From Caloranaerobacter sp050286925 (GTDB lineage: Bacteria > Bacillota > Clostridia > Tissierellales > Thermohalobacteraceae): a stretch of DNA of 64,000 nt. Location of the stretch: assembly GCF_050286925.1 (NCBI RefSeq), contig NZ_JBFWFX010000002.1, forward strand, positions 1 to 64,000, in the 5' to 3' direction. The position numbers and the translations under genes are program-made. Position 1 is the stretch's first letter. Every line of letters begins with the position of its first letter. The notes under the pieces are model-generated. The model ran no database searches and had not been told where the DNA came from. It worked only from the letters and a program-made list of their open reading frames with translations. Shown piece by piece: positions 51,096 through 60,598 of the stretch.

Positions 51096-53687
51096 TTATT
51101 TCTTTATTTCTCCAAATGCATTTATATACATTTGTTTAATTTCACTAATTAAAGGATATCTTGGATTAGATACTGTACATTGATCATCAAATGCCTTTTC
51201 GCTCATTTCATCTAATGTTGCAAAGAATTTTTGTTTAGAAACTCCCGCTTCCTTTATAGTTTTTGGTATATTTAATTTAGCTTTTAAATCATCAATAGCT
51301 TTAATTAGAAGTTCTACCTTTTCATCATCTGTATTTCCACCTAATTGTAAATAGTCGGCAATTCTAGCATATCTCCATTTAGCATTTGGATATTTATATT
51401 GTGGGAATGTAGCTTGTTTTCTAGGATTATCTACAGCATTAAATCTAATAACTTCATTAATTAATAGAGCATTTGCTATACCATGAGGTATATGATGCAT
51501 AGAACCTAATTTATGAGCCATTGAATGGCATACTCCTAAGAAAGCATTAGCAAATGCCATACCTGCCATAGTCGAAGCATGAGCCATTTTTTCTCTAGCT
51601 TTTATATTATTTGGGCCATCATTATATGCTTGTGGTAAATATTTGAATATTAGTCTAATAGCTTCTAGGGCCATTCCGTTAGTATATTCTGAAGCACATA
51701 CAGATACGTATGCTTCTATAGCATGAGTTAATGCATCAATACCAGAAGCTGCTGTTAAACTTTTTGGCATATTCATCATGAGTTCTGCATCTACAATAGC
51801 CATGTCTGGAGTAAGTTCATAATCGGCTAGTGGATATTTAATTTGAGTTTTTTCGTCTGTTATAACTGCAAAAGGAGTTACTTCAGAACCTGTACCAGCT
51901 GAAGTTGGTATTGCTACCATCATAGCTTTTTGGCCCATTTTTGGGAATTTAAATACTCTCTTTCTTATATCCATAAATCTCATTGCTAAATCTTCAAATC
52001 TAACTTCTGGATGCTCGTACATTACCCACATTATTTTAGCAGCATCCATTGGTGAACCTCCACCTAGAGCTATAATTGTATCAGGTTCAAAACTTCTCAT
52101 TTCTTCAGCACCTTTTTTAGCAGTAGCTAAAGTTGGATCTGGTTCTACATCAAAGAATACTTTATGGTCTATTTGTATTTCTTCTAGCACTTTTGTAATT
52201 TTATCAACAAAGCCTAAATTATAAAGAACTTTGTCAGTTACAATGAAGGCTTTCTTTTTATTCATATCTTTTAATTCTTTTAATGCCATTGCTAAGCAAC
52301 CATATTTGAAGTATATTTTTTCTGGAACTCTAAACCAAAGCATATTTTCTCTCCTCTCGGCTACGTTCTTTATGTTTAAAAGATGCTTTACTCCAACATT
52401 TTCTGATACTGAGTTTCCACCCCAAGAACCGCAGCCTAGAGTTAAAGAAGGAGCAAGTTTGAAATTGTATATATCTCCTATAGCACCTTGAGAAGAAGGC
52501 ATATTTATTATTGTTCTTCCAGTTTTCATTACTTCACTAAACTTTGCAATTCTATCTTTTGACTTAATTTGATCAGTATATAATACTGAAGTATGTCCAA
52601 AACCGCCAAGTTCAACGAGTTTTACAGCTTTGTCAAGTGCTTCTGTAAAATTCTTTGCTTTGTATAGAGCAAGGATTGGTGATAATTTTTCATGGGCAAA
52701 AGGTTCATCAGCTTCTACAGATTCAACTTCTCCAATAAGAACCTTAGTGCTTTCAGGGACTTTAATTCCTGCCATTTCAGCTATTTTACATGCTGATTGA
52801 CCAACTATATTTGGATTTATAGAGCCATTAACTAAAATAATTTTTCTAATTTTGTCTACTTCATTTTTCTTTAATAAATAAGCCCCTCTTTCTGCAAATT
52901 CTTTTTTAACTTCATCATAAATATCTTCTATAACTATTACAGATTGTTCGGAAGCACAGATAACTCCATTATCGAAACTTTTTGAAAGAAGTATTGAGTT
53001 TACTGCCATTTTTATATGTGCAGTTTCATCTATTATAGCCGGAGTATTTCCTGCACCTACACCTATAGCTGGTTTACCTGATGAATAAGCTGCTTTAACC
53101 ATTCCAGGCCCACCAGTAGCAAGGATTAAATCAGATTCTCTCATAGCATATTGGGAAAGTTCTACAGAAGGTTCGTCTATCCATCCAATAATTCCTTCTG
53201 GTGCTCCAGCTTTTACTGCTGCTTCTAATACTATTTTTGCTGCAGCTATTGTTGATTTTTTTGCTCTTGGGTGAGGTGAAAATATTATACCATTTCTAGT
53301 TTTTAGTGCGATAAGTGCTTTGAATATTGCAGTTGAAGTTGGATTTGTAGTTGGTACAATTGCAGCTATAACACCTATTGGTTCTGCAATTTTTGTAATA
53401 CCAAAGGAGTTATCTCTCTCAATAACACCACAAGTTTTCTCATCTTTGTATTTATTGTAAATATATTCAGATGCAAAATGGTTTTTTATTACCTTATCTT
53501 CCACAATTCCCATACCAGTTTCTTCAACTGCCATTTTTGCAAGTTTAATTCTAGCATTATTTGCAGCCATAGCAGCTTGTCTAAAAATTTCGTCTACCTG
53601 TTCTTGAGTATAAGTAGCATATTTCTTTTGAGCTTCTCTTATTTCTTTTAGTTTTTTCATTAAATCTTCTACATTTTTAACAGACAT
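51096..53687 (-). CDS. adhE: bifunctional acetaldehyde-CoA / alcohol dehydrogenase
   Basis: An 863-residue fusion. The N-terminal acylating aldehyde dehydrogenase (about 1-440) has catalytic Cys in FDNGVICASEQSV near 245. The C-terminal iron alcohol dehydrogenase (about 450-863) has GGGSPMDAAKIMW and iron-site motifs DALTHAIEAYVS and GVCHSMAHKLGSMHHIPHGIANA. Reduces acetyl-CoA to ethanol with two NADH. ATG 53687 after GAGGTGG is preferred to GTG 53696. Two Rex operators upstream indicate NADH/NAD control; the divergent regulator at 54075 may add another input. Confidence 0.97.
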   Translation of the reverse strand: MSVKNVEDLMKKLKEIREAQKKYATYTQEQVDEIFRQAAMAANNARIKLAKMAVEETGMGIVEDKVIKNHFASEYIYNKYKDEKTCGVIERDNSFGITKIAEPIGVIAAIVPTTNPTSTAIFKALIALKTRNGIIFSPHPRAKKSTIAAAKIVLEAAVKAGAPEGIIGWIDEPSVELSQYAMRESDLILATGGPGMVKAAYSSGKPAIGVGAGNTPAIIDETAHIKMAVNSILLSKSFDNGVICASEQSVIVIEDIYDEVKKEFAERGAYLLKKNEVDKIRKIILVNGSINPNIVGQSACKIAEMAGIKVPESTKVLIGEVESVEADEPFAHEKLSPILALYKAKNFTEALDKAVKLVELGGFGHTSVLYTDQIKSKDRIAKFSEVMKTGRTIINMPSSQGAIGDIYNFKLAPSLTLGCGSWGGNSVSENVGVKHLLNIKNVAERRENMLWFRVPEKIYFKYGCLAMALKELKDMNKKKAFIVTDKVLYNLGFVDKITKVLEEIQIDHKVFFDVEPDPTLATAKKGAEEMRSFEPDTIIALGGGSPMDAAKIMWVMYEHPEVRFEDLAMRFMDIRKRVFKFPKMGQKAMMVAIPTSAGTGSEVTPFAVITDEKTQIKYPLADYELTPDMAIVDAELMMNMPKSLTAASGIDALTHAIEAYVSVCASEYTNGMALEAIRLIFKYLPQAYNDGPNNIKAREKMAHASTMAGMAFANAFLGVCHSMAHKLGSMHHIPHGIANALLINEVIRFNAVDNPRKQATFPQYKYPNAKWRYARIADYLQLGGNTDDEKVELLIKAIDDLKAKLNIPKTIKEAGVSKQKFFATLDEMSEKAFDDQCTVSNPRYPLISEIKQMYINAFGEIKK

Positions 53688-53718
53688 AATTGCCACCTCT
53701 CTCTTAAAAATTTTTAGA

Positions 53719-53747
53719 ATATTAAAATATAGTTAAAAATTTAACAA
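53719..53747 (-). promoter_or_regulatory. adhE promoter overlapped by Rex operator 1
   Basis: On the minus strand TTGTTAAATTTTTAACTA (53747-53730) matches the Rex site TTGTTAA-n4-TTAACAA except for the last two bases. Its first six bases are a -35 (TTGTTA), and TAATAT lies 17 bases further on (53724-53719), so bound Rex would block RNA polymerase. Confidence 0.65.
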
Positions 53748-53872
53748 TAAAGCATCAAAAAAATAGCATGTGTTTGTATATTTACAGATATAATTGATGT
53801 CTTTTTTTCTAAAAATCTAAGACATGAGACATAGTTAAAAATTTAACAATAAAGCATCAAAAAAATAACATG
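53730..53872. repeat. 41-bp direct repeat carrying two Rex sites
   Basis: The segment from TAGTTAAAAATTTAACAA to CATG occurs at 53730-53770 and 53832-53872 with one difference, 102 bp apart. Each holds one Rex-type operator (53730-53747 and 53832-53849). The rest of the 387-bp gap before 54075 contains no gene. Confidence 0.75.
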
Positions 53873-54027
53873 CTTTTACATATTTAACAGTAAAGAGATA
53901 AAAATTTATTTTCAAAAGCGTTGCACATATATATAATATCATAAACTTTTATAGATTCAAGTATTTTTTTAAAAAATTTTTTAAACACAAAAAACATGAG
54001 TTTGCCTATAGCTTAAAAAAGGATTTT

Positions 54028-54050
54028 AATATATTTAGTCGAAATATATT
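54028..54050. promoter_or_regulatory. 9-bp inverted repeat before the BTAD regulator
   Basis: AATATATTT-AGTCG-AAATATATT, perfect arms with a 5-base centre, 25 bases before the start codon. A candidate operator, perhaps autoregulatory. Confidence 0.4.
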
Positions 54051-54074
54051 CAAAAAAAGTGAAAGTGGGATTAT

Positions 54075-57000
54075 ATGGCTTCAATACATGTAAAGATGTT
54101 TAATATTCCTACTGTAATGAAGAACGGTAAAAAAATAACTTTCCCTTTAAGAAAAGCAGAAGCTTTGTTTTATTATTTAGTAGTAAATAGAAAAGCAACT
54201 AGAGATGAGTTAGCCTTTCTTTTGTGGGGAGAATTTCCAGAAAAGAAAGCAAAAAAGAATTTGAGAAATACAATGTATAAAATAAGAAAATCTTTTGATA
54301 TGGATATTATTATATCTCCACAAAAGCATATTGTTATGTTAAATCCTGAAATAGATTTACATACAGATTTAGATATTTTTTTATCTGATAGTGATAATGA
54401 TATTGAAGCGTATTCAGGAGAATTTTTACAGGGATTTTTGGTTAAGGATGCTCAGAAATTTGATGAATGGTTGATAAATACAAGAGAGAACTTTAAAGAA
54501 ATATATATATCGAAACTCTATAAAAGGATAAATGAGAGCCAATTTAAAAAAGAATATGATTTAGTTGAAAAATATGCAAAATTGCTGATTGAAGCTGATG
54601 AATTTGATGAAAAGGCACATAGAATTTTGATGGAGTTTTATAGTAGCAAAGGAGCTTATAACAAAGCAATTGATATTTATAGCAAGTTATTAAAGAGATT
54701 GGTTGATGAATTAGGAATAACGCCTGAGTCAGAAACTAAGGAGCTTTATGAAAATATTTTACTTATGAGGAATTCAAAGGGAAAGAAAGATTTAAGTAAT
54801 AAAGAATTTTTCTATGGAAGAAATGAGGAACTTCAGTTTTTAGAGAGAAATTACAAAGAATTTGTATACGGCAGAAATTCAAGGTCAGTCCTTATAATAG
54901 GAGAAGCTGGAATAGGTAAAACGAAGCTTAAGGATAAATTTTTAAGTATGGTGGATAAGAAAGATGTATATATAATTGAAGCTAACTGTTATCAAGTAGA
55001 AGAAGATTATTTGCTTAAACCATGGAATACTATACTTGATAAACTTATCAGTATTATCAAAATTGAGAAGATAGATGTTCCAGTTTTGTGGAAAAACATT
55101 ATTTCTTGTATATTTCCTGTATTTGCAGATGAATCAATACAGCTTAATATAAACCCAGTTGAAAAAATAGATAGTTTAAAATATCAGGTTGTTGAAGATG
55201 TAATTTTAAGTATTTTCAAAAAAGTTTCTAGAAAAAAGAAAATATTACTTGTATTTGAAGATTTGCATTGGATGGATGATATGAGTTTATCTTTACTTAG
55301 TAAATTAATTTTACATGATGAAAATAATACTATAAATCTATTGGGGACTTTAAGAAATGTATATAGTTATAAGATTGAGAAGTTTACAGCACTTTTGAGT
55401 AAATATAATAAGTTAGAGAAAATTTGTTTAAGTAGGTTTACAAAAAGTGAGGTAGAAGATTTTTTAAACAAAGCTCTTCCAGGATATAAATTTACTGAAG
55501 AATTGAAAAATAGGATTTATGAAGAAACGGAAGGCAATACTTTTTTTCTAGTAGAATTTCTGAACACAGTAAAAGAAAAAGGTAATATAAATTTTATGAC
55601 TTCAAAAATCCAAGATATACTAAGAAGCAGATTGTTAGATATTTCTGATGATGGTAGGAAAATAATAAATATTATTTCGCTATTTTTTGATGAAGCAAGT
55701 TTAGATATTATAAAAGAAGTAAGTGGAAAAAGTGAGTTTGAAATTATTGAAATTATCGAAGAATTAAAAAATAAATATATAATCAAGGAAATAATTCAAG
55801 AAGATAGGATAAGTTATAAATTTACACATCAAAAATTAAGAGAGTTTGTATATTTTGAACAACCTAAGGCTATGAGAAGACTGCTTCATAATAAAGTTGG
55901 ACTTATATTAGAGGGTAGTTTAAAGAATAATAACAGCGATATGCTTTTATATCCAAAGCTTATATACCATTTTTCTAATGGAGGTAATAAGTTAGCTACT
56001 TTAAAGTATAGCATAAAGAATGTTGATAGATACTTAGATTTCAGCCATGAGCTTTTTCCTGAATTAACAAATATGCCAGTTAAGGACCAAGGGTATTTGT
56101 ATATAACAAAAGATAGAGCTGTTAAGTATTTAGATGATATTGAGAAATTACTTGAGGAAGTAAAGGAAAAGGAAGGTTTAACTGAAGATATTACAAAACT
56201 CGAGATAGCGTTTTTTCATATGAAGGGTAGATATTTAATAAGAGAAGGTGAATATGACAGAGGAATTGATTATATAAAGAAAGTTATAAGTAAGTCTATT
56301 GAGATTGGAGAATACAAATATGCTTTGAAAGGTTATAGACAGATGATATATTATGCTATTCAAACTCATAATAACGATATTATGAAAAAGTATCTGGATT
56401 TAGGGTTAAAGCTTGCAAGACAGTTGGAATATAAAAAGGATATAGCTATTTTATTAAGACTTAAAGGTGTAAATAAGATTATGACTGGTGAATACATAAA
56501 AGCTGAAGAACTTTTGAAAGAGTCTATAAAAATGTTTACAATACTTAATCAAAATGAAGATAGGTATTCACTAAATATAGCAGCCGCTTATAACTATATA
56601 GGTGAGATAAGAAGGCATAACATGAGTTTTTCAACGGCTTTAAATTATTATGATAAAGCTATTAAAATCTGTGAAGATAAAAAAGTAATAAGAGGGCTTA
56701 CAATATTTACGACAAATGCAGGACAAGCAGCTTATGACATGGGAGATTATCATAGAGCTAGACAGTATTTAAGAAAGGCGTTAAATGTATATAATCAGAT
56801 TGATACACTTTGGGGACGTTCAACAGCTGAAGGATATATGGCACTTCTATATATACAAGAAGGTAAGTATAGAGAGGCTTTAGAATGTCTAAAAAGAGCA
56901 GATTCTTTTTCTAAAAAGTTAAAAAGTCCTTATGAATTAGGACTTATATATAGGGTTAAGGCTGAAATTAGAAGTAAAATGGATAGAAACCAGTTTTTAA

Positions 57001-57125
57001 ACGACATATTTAAAGATTATTTGAAAAGAGATTTGAAATATTATTGTGATTGTGGTATAGAGCTTCTTAAAAAAGTGAAGGAGAGCTATGAGATTGATAT
57101 TCTGAAGGCTTTGAGGAGAGGATGA
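54075..57125 (+). CDS. BTAD/AAA ATPase/TPR transcriptional activator
   Basis: A 1016-residue regulator. The order is: an N-terminal OmpR-type winged helix (about 1-95, RKAEALFYYLVVNRKATRDELAFLLWGE), a bacterial transcriptional activator domain (about 100-235, ending LVDELGITPESETKELYENIL), an AAA/STAND ATPase with Walker A GEAGIGKTK at 276-284 and Walker B LLVFEDLHWMDD near 395, and a C-terminal helical TPR array (about 640-1000). This is the SARP/MalT-like large activator design. Divergent from adhE, separated by the Rex region. Signal and targets are unknown; control of adhE is an inference from position. The ribosome site is weak. Confidence 0.85.
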   Translation: MASIHVKMFNIPTVMKNGKKITFPLRKAEALFYYLVVNRKATRDELAFLLWGEFPEKKAKKNLRNTMYKIRKSFDMDIIISPQKHIVMLNPEIDLHTDLDIFLSDSDNDIEAYSGEFLQGFLVKDAQKFDEWLINTRENFKEIYISKLYKRINESQFKKEYDLVEKYAKLLIEADEFDEKAHRILMEFYSSKGAYNKAIDIYSKLLKRLVDELGITPESETKELYENILLMRNSKGKKDLSNKEFFYGRNEELQFLERNYKEFVYGRNSRSVLIIGEAGIGKTKLKDKFLSMVDKKDVYIIEANCYQVEEDYLLKPWNTILDKLISIIKIEKIDVPVLWKNIISCIFPVFADESIQLNINPVEKIDSLKYQVVEDVILSIFKKVSRKKKILLVFEDLHWMDDMSLSLLSKLILHDENNTINLLGTLRNVYSYKIEKFTALLSKYNKLEKICLSRFTKSEVEDFLNKALPGYKFTEELKNRIYEETEGNTFFLVEFLNTVKEKGNINFMTSKIQDILRSRLLDISDDGRKIINIISLFFDEASLDIIKEVSGKSEFEIIEIIEELKNKYIIKEIIQEDRISYKFTHQKLREFVYFEQPKAMRRLLHNKVGLILEGSLKNNNSDMLLYPKLIYHFSNGGNKLATLKYSIKNVDRYLDFSHELFPELTNMPVKDQGYLYITKDRAVKYLDDIEKLLEEVKEKEGLTEDITKLEIAFFHMKGRYLIREGEYDRGIDYIKKVISKSIEIGEYKYALKGYRQMIYYAIQTHNNDIMKKYLDLGLKLARQLEYKKDIAILLRLKGVNKIMTGEYIKAEELLKESIKMFTILNQNEDRYSLNIAAAYNYIGEIRRHNMSFSTALNYYDKAIKICEDKKVIRGLTIFTTNAGQAAYDMGDYHRARQYLRKALNVYNQIDTLWGRSTAEGYMALLYIQEGKYREALECLKRADSFSKKLKSPYELGLIYRVKAEIRSKMDRNQFLNDIFKDYLKRDLKYYCDCGIELLKKVKESYEIDILKALRRG

Positions 57126-57179
57126 AAATTTGACGAAGAAGTATATGATTAAGATATGAAAAACTGTGAGGTGATAGAA

Positions 57180-58019
57180 ATGTTAAATGAATTATATTTA
57201 GATTTTTGTATTGTTGATGATAAGGTTTGTTTGACTAAAGAAGTCAATATATCTGATTTAATAAAATCACCATCTATATATGAAGTTATTAGAGTTATAG
57301 ATGGTGTTCCTTTGTATGTAGAAGAGCATTTGATGAGAATGAGAAAATCGGCAGAATTACTTGGGTTTAAAATAAAAAAGTCAGATGATGAAATATTAGA
57401 TGAAATTAAAAAATTGATTACTGTAAATAACTTTCCAAATTTAAATATAAAATTAATGTTTAGCGATCTTAATAAAAGTAATCAGCTATTTTTGGCATAT
57501 TTTATAAAAAGTTATTATCCAGAAAAAGAAGTATATGAAAATGGTATACATACAATCCTTTTCAATATTGTAAGAGAAAATCCTAATGCTAAAATAGTAA
57601 ATATGAGTTTTAAAGAAAGAGTAAAAAAAGAGTTAGAAGATAAAAATGCATTTGAAGCTCTTTTAGTTAATGAAGATGGATATATTACTGAAGGCAGTCG
57701 TTCTAATATATTTTTTGTTATAGATGACAAGGTATACACAGCACCAGAAGGTGAGGTTTTACAGGGAATAACTAGAGAAAAAGTATTAAAAGTTTCAAAA
57801 GAGCTTGGAATAGAAATTATAAAGAGGAATATACATATTGATGAATTGAAAAATTTAGATGGAGCTTTTATGACAGGGACATCTGTAAACGTTCTGCCGA
57901 TAAGGACTATTGATGAAATAAAGCTAGATTCTGTTAATAATAAAATAATAAAGGAAATTAGTTTAAGGTATATTAATGATATGGAGAGGTATATTAAATC
58001 AAGAAAAAATTTATTTTAG
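57180..58019 (+). CDS. class IV PLP aminotransferase
   Basis: A 279-residue fold-type IV enzyme related to branched-chain aminotransferase, D-amino-acid aminotransferase and aminodeoxychorismate lyase. Visible: YEVIRVIDGVPLYVEEHLMRM near 35-55, the lysine in NMSFKERVKKE near 150, glutamate in GYITEGSRSNIFFV near 175, and GTSVNVLPIRTI near the end. The substrate cannot be chosen from sequence. ATG 57180 after GAGGTGATAG is preferred to 57156. It follows the regulator by 54 bp and is 14 bp before the HAD gene. Confidence 0.85.
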   Translation: MLNELYLDFCIVDDKVCLTKEVNISDLIKSPSIYEVIRVIDGVPLYVEEHLMRMRKSAELLGFKIKKSDDEILDEIKKLITVNNFPNLNIKLMFSDLNKSNQLFLAYFIKSYYPEKEVYENGIHTILFNIVRENPNAKIVNMSFKERVKKELEDKNAFEALLVNEDGYITEGSRSNIFFVIDDKVYTAPEGEVLQGITREKVLKVSKELGIEIIKRNIHIDELKNLDGAFMTGTSVNVLPIRTIDEIKLDSVNNKIIKEISLRYINDMERYIKSRKNLF

Positions 58020-58033
58020 GGGTGGTTTTACTT

Positions 58034-58534
58034 ATGAAAGCTATATTTTTAGATAGGGATGGAGTTATAAATGATAACAGCAAACATGTAAACAAGCCAG
58101 AAGATTTGATAATTTACGAATCGGCTAAAAGAGGTTTAAAAAAATTATATGATGCCGGATACACATTATTTATAGTTACTAATCAAGGTGGAATTGAATT
58201 AGGATATATAACAGAAGAAGATTTAGATAAGATACATAAAAAGCTCATAGAAGAGCTTAAGCCGTACTGTGAGATTAAAGAGATTAAGTTTTGTCCCGAC
58301 TTTTATAGAAAATCAGAATGTAGAAAACCTAAACCTGGGATGATTTTAGAACTTGCTGAAAAGTATAATATAGATTTAAGTCAAAGTTGGATGATAGGGG
58401 ACATGGATACAGATATTATTGCGGGTTTGAAAGCTGGTTGTAAAACTGCGAAAATAGGAGAAGCATATGAAAAAGCACATATAAATGGTAAAGATTTAGA
58501 CGAAGTAGCAGAAAAAATATTGTCTCAAGTATAA
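58034..58534 (+). CDS. HAD-IIIA phosphatase, GmhB/HisB-N-like
   Basis: A 166-residue phosphatase. Motif I DRDGVIND (nucleophile D9 or so), motif II VTNQGGIELG, motif III KPKPGM, motif IV GDMDTDIIAG. It has the zinc-loop region CPDFYRKSEC of D,D-heptose-1,7-bisphosphate phosphatases but with fewer cysteines. Substrate unknown. ATG 58034 follows GGGGTGG; a GTG at 58022 is the alternative start. Confidence 0.82.
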   Translation: MKAIFLDRDGVINDNSKHVNKPEDLIIYESAKRGLKKLYDAGYTLFIVTNQGGIELGYITEEDLDKIHKKLIEELKPYCEIKEIKFCPDFYRKSECRKPKPGMILELAEKYNIDLSQSWMIGDMDTDIIAGLKAGCKTAKIGEAYEKAHINGKDLDEVAEKILSQV

Positions 58535-58634
58535 AATGTGGCTAATAGTTGAAATTTATTTTTTTTGCAATAAATATTCTGAAATTTCAAAAAAGTTTAA
58601 AAATTCAGCAGGAATTTGAAAGTAAATATAGAAT

Positions 58635-58749
58635 AGAACAAAATCTTCGATTAAAATAATCAAAGAAGATTTTGTTGAAATCCATTACGGAAATTATATT
58701 CAAAATTATCCACAAATTAATACAGTTTATAATTTCCTATAGATTATAA
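58635..58749 (+). repeat. dispersed two-hairpin repeat, copy 7
   Basis: A forward copy AGAACAAAATCTTCG to AGATTATAA with a good hairpin I and a slightly decayed hairpin II, in the 270-bp gap between the HAD and carboxypeptidase genes. Confidence 0.85.
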
Positions 58750-58822
58750 AAAACAATTTGAATTTTAGTAAATAAAGGTAAGGTATACCTTTATTTAACA
58801 TAACATGATAAGAGGTGAGCGA

Positions 58823-60328
58823 ATGGATATAGAAAAGGTCAAAAAGCAGTTTAGAAATCTTGTAGATCGTTTATATGCGATGAATTATGTATCATCAGTT
58901 GTTTATTGGGATGGTCTTACAGGTGCTTCAAAAAAAGGCATAAATGTTCGTGCTAAATCGTTAGGAATCATAAGAAGCGAAGCTCATAAAATGTTGATTT
59001 CAGATGAAATGAAAGAGTGTTTAATTACATTAGAAAAATTCAAAGGTGAACTAGATGAGGTTACAAAGGGACTTTTAAAGAAGGTAAATAGGGAATATAA
59101 TCGTTTAATTAAAATTCCTATGGATGAGTTACAGGAATATACTAAACTTTGCACAAAATCTAATATTGTATGGGAAGAGGCAAAGCGAAAATCTGATTTT
59201 CAGTTATTTGCTCCATATTTAGAAGAGATAATTTCATATTTGCGCAAGTTTATAGATTATAGGGGATATGAAGGACATCCATATAATACTTTATTAAATG
59301 ATTATGAACCAGGTATGACTGTTGATAAACTTGATAGTTTTTTTGAATTATTAAAAAAGAGGATAGTTCCTCTTGTACACGAGATACAAAATAGCAATAA
59401 GACGATAGAAAATGATTTTCTTAAGCTATCTTACCCTATTGATAAACAACGAAAATTTTCTATGTATTTATTAGAAAAAATAGGGTTTGATATGAATGCA
59501 GGTATGTTAAAAGAAAGTGAACATCCTTTTACTTTGGGATTAGATCCAAGTGATGTAAGACTAACAACGCATTACTATGAAAATGATGTTATGTCTGCTA
59601 TATTTAGCACTATACATGAAGGTGGACATGCTATTTATGAACAAAATTATGATGAGGCTTTATCTGGTACTTTGTTAGCTAATGGTTCTTCATCAGGTAT
59701 TCATGAATCGCAATCTAGAATGTTTGAAAATATCTTTGGAAGAAGTATAAGCTTTTGGAAGTATTTTTATCCTAAATTAGTTGAAACATTCCCAGAACAG
59801 CTTTCAGATATTTCATTAGAACAATTCTATGAAGCTATAAACGAATCAAAACCATCGTTAATTAGGATTAAAGCTGACGAGCTTACTTATTCTCTACATA
59901 TAATGGTTAGATATGAAGTAGAAAAAGCACTTTTTGAAGGTAAATTAAATGTAAAGGATTTACCAAGAATTTGGAATGAGAAGATGGAGGAGTATTTAGG
60001 TATTGTGCCAACTGATGATTTTGAGGGAGTTCTTCAAGATGTTCATTGGTCAAGTGGAATGTTTGGATATTTTCCGTCATATGCATTAGGAGATGCATTT
60101 GCAGCACAATTTGCTCATGCTATGAGAAATGAAATAGATTTAGATAGATTACTTGAAAAAGGAGATTATACTAAAATCTTATATTGGCTTCGAGAAAATA
60201 TTCATAAATATGGATTATTGAAGGAGCCGATTGAGATTTTAAGGAGTGCTACTGGAGAGGAGTTTAATTCTGTTTACTTAATTGAATACTTAGAAGAGAA
60301 ATATAAGAAATTATATGATTTGAAATAA
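58823..60328 (+). CDS. M32 family carboxypeptidase
   Basis: A 501-residue zinc metallopeptidase of the Taq carboxypeptidase type. The zinc motif is HEGGH at 265-269, followed by the third ligand E in the GIHESQSRMFEN segment near 295 and the family block DDFEGVLQDVHWSSGMFGYFPSYALGDAFAAQ near 395-425. Removes C-terminal amino acids from peptides in the cytoplasm, fitting the two peptide importers. ATG 58823 with AGAGGTGAG is preferred over 58805. Confidence 0.95.
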   Translation: MDIEKVKKQFRNLVDRLYAMNYVSSVVYWDGLTGASKKGINVRAKSLGIIRSEAHKMLISDEMKECLITLEKFKGELDEVTKGLLKKVNREYNRLIKIPMDELQEYTKLCTKSNIVWEEAKRKSDFQLFAPYLEEIISYLRKFIDYRGYEGHPYNTLLNDYEPGMTVDKLDSFFELLKKRIVPLVHEIQNSNKTIENDFLKLSYPIDKQRKFSMYLLEKIGFDMNAGMLKESEHPFTLGLDPSDVRLTTHYYENDVMSAIFSTIHEGGHAIYEQNYDEALSGTLLANGSSSGIHESQSRMFENIFGRSISFWKYFYPKLVETFPEQLSDISLEQFYEAINESKPSLIRIKADELTYSLHIMVRYEVEKALFEGKLNVKDLPRIWNEKMEEYLGIVPTDDFEGVLQDVHWSSGMFGYFPSYALGDAFAAQFAHAMRNEIDLDRLLEKGDYTKILYWLRENIHKYGLLKEPIEILRSATGEEFNSVYLIEYLEEKYKKLYDLK

Positions 60329-60470
60329 TGTTTTTAAGTTAAAATGAGCTTTAGAAATTAACAAAATATAAGTCTTAATAAGATTAACAGAAAAAGCTGA
60401 TAGATAATAATTACAAATTTGGTTGCATATATATATTACATGATTATTATAGCCAAGCTTATTTTAAAGC

Positions 60471-60523
60471 TTTAAAATACTCTAAAATCAGGATATAAAT
60501 TTCTTGATTAAGAGTATTTTAAA
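60471..60523 (+). terminator. long hairpin after carboxypeptidase
   Basis: TTTAAAATACTCT / AGAGTATTTTAAA arms with an inner pairing AATCAGG / CTTGATT. No T run, so termination is uncertain. A TATAAT at about 60533 and a small hairpin ATCCTTG/CAAGGAT at 60538-60558 follow, perhaps the promoter and leader of the next operon. Confidence 0.5.
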
Positions 60524-60598
60524 ATAAAAATAGTATAATCCTTGAAAAATACAAGGATTTATGCTAAAGAGCAAAATAAATAAGGGGGAGGATTTTAT

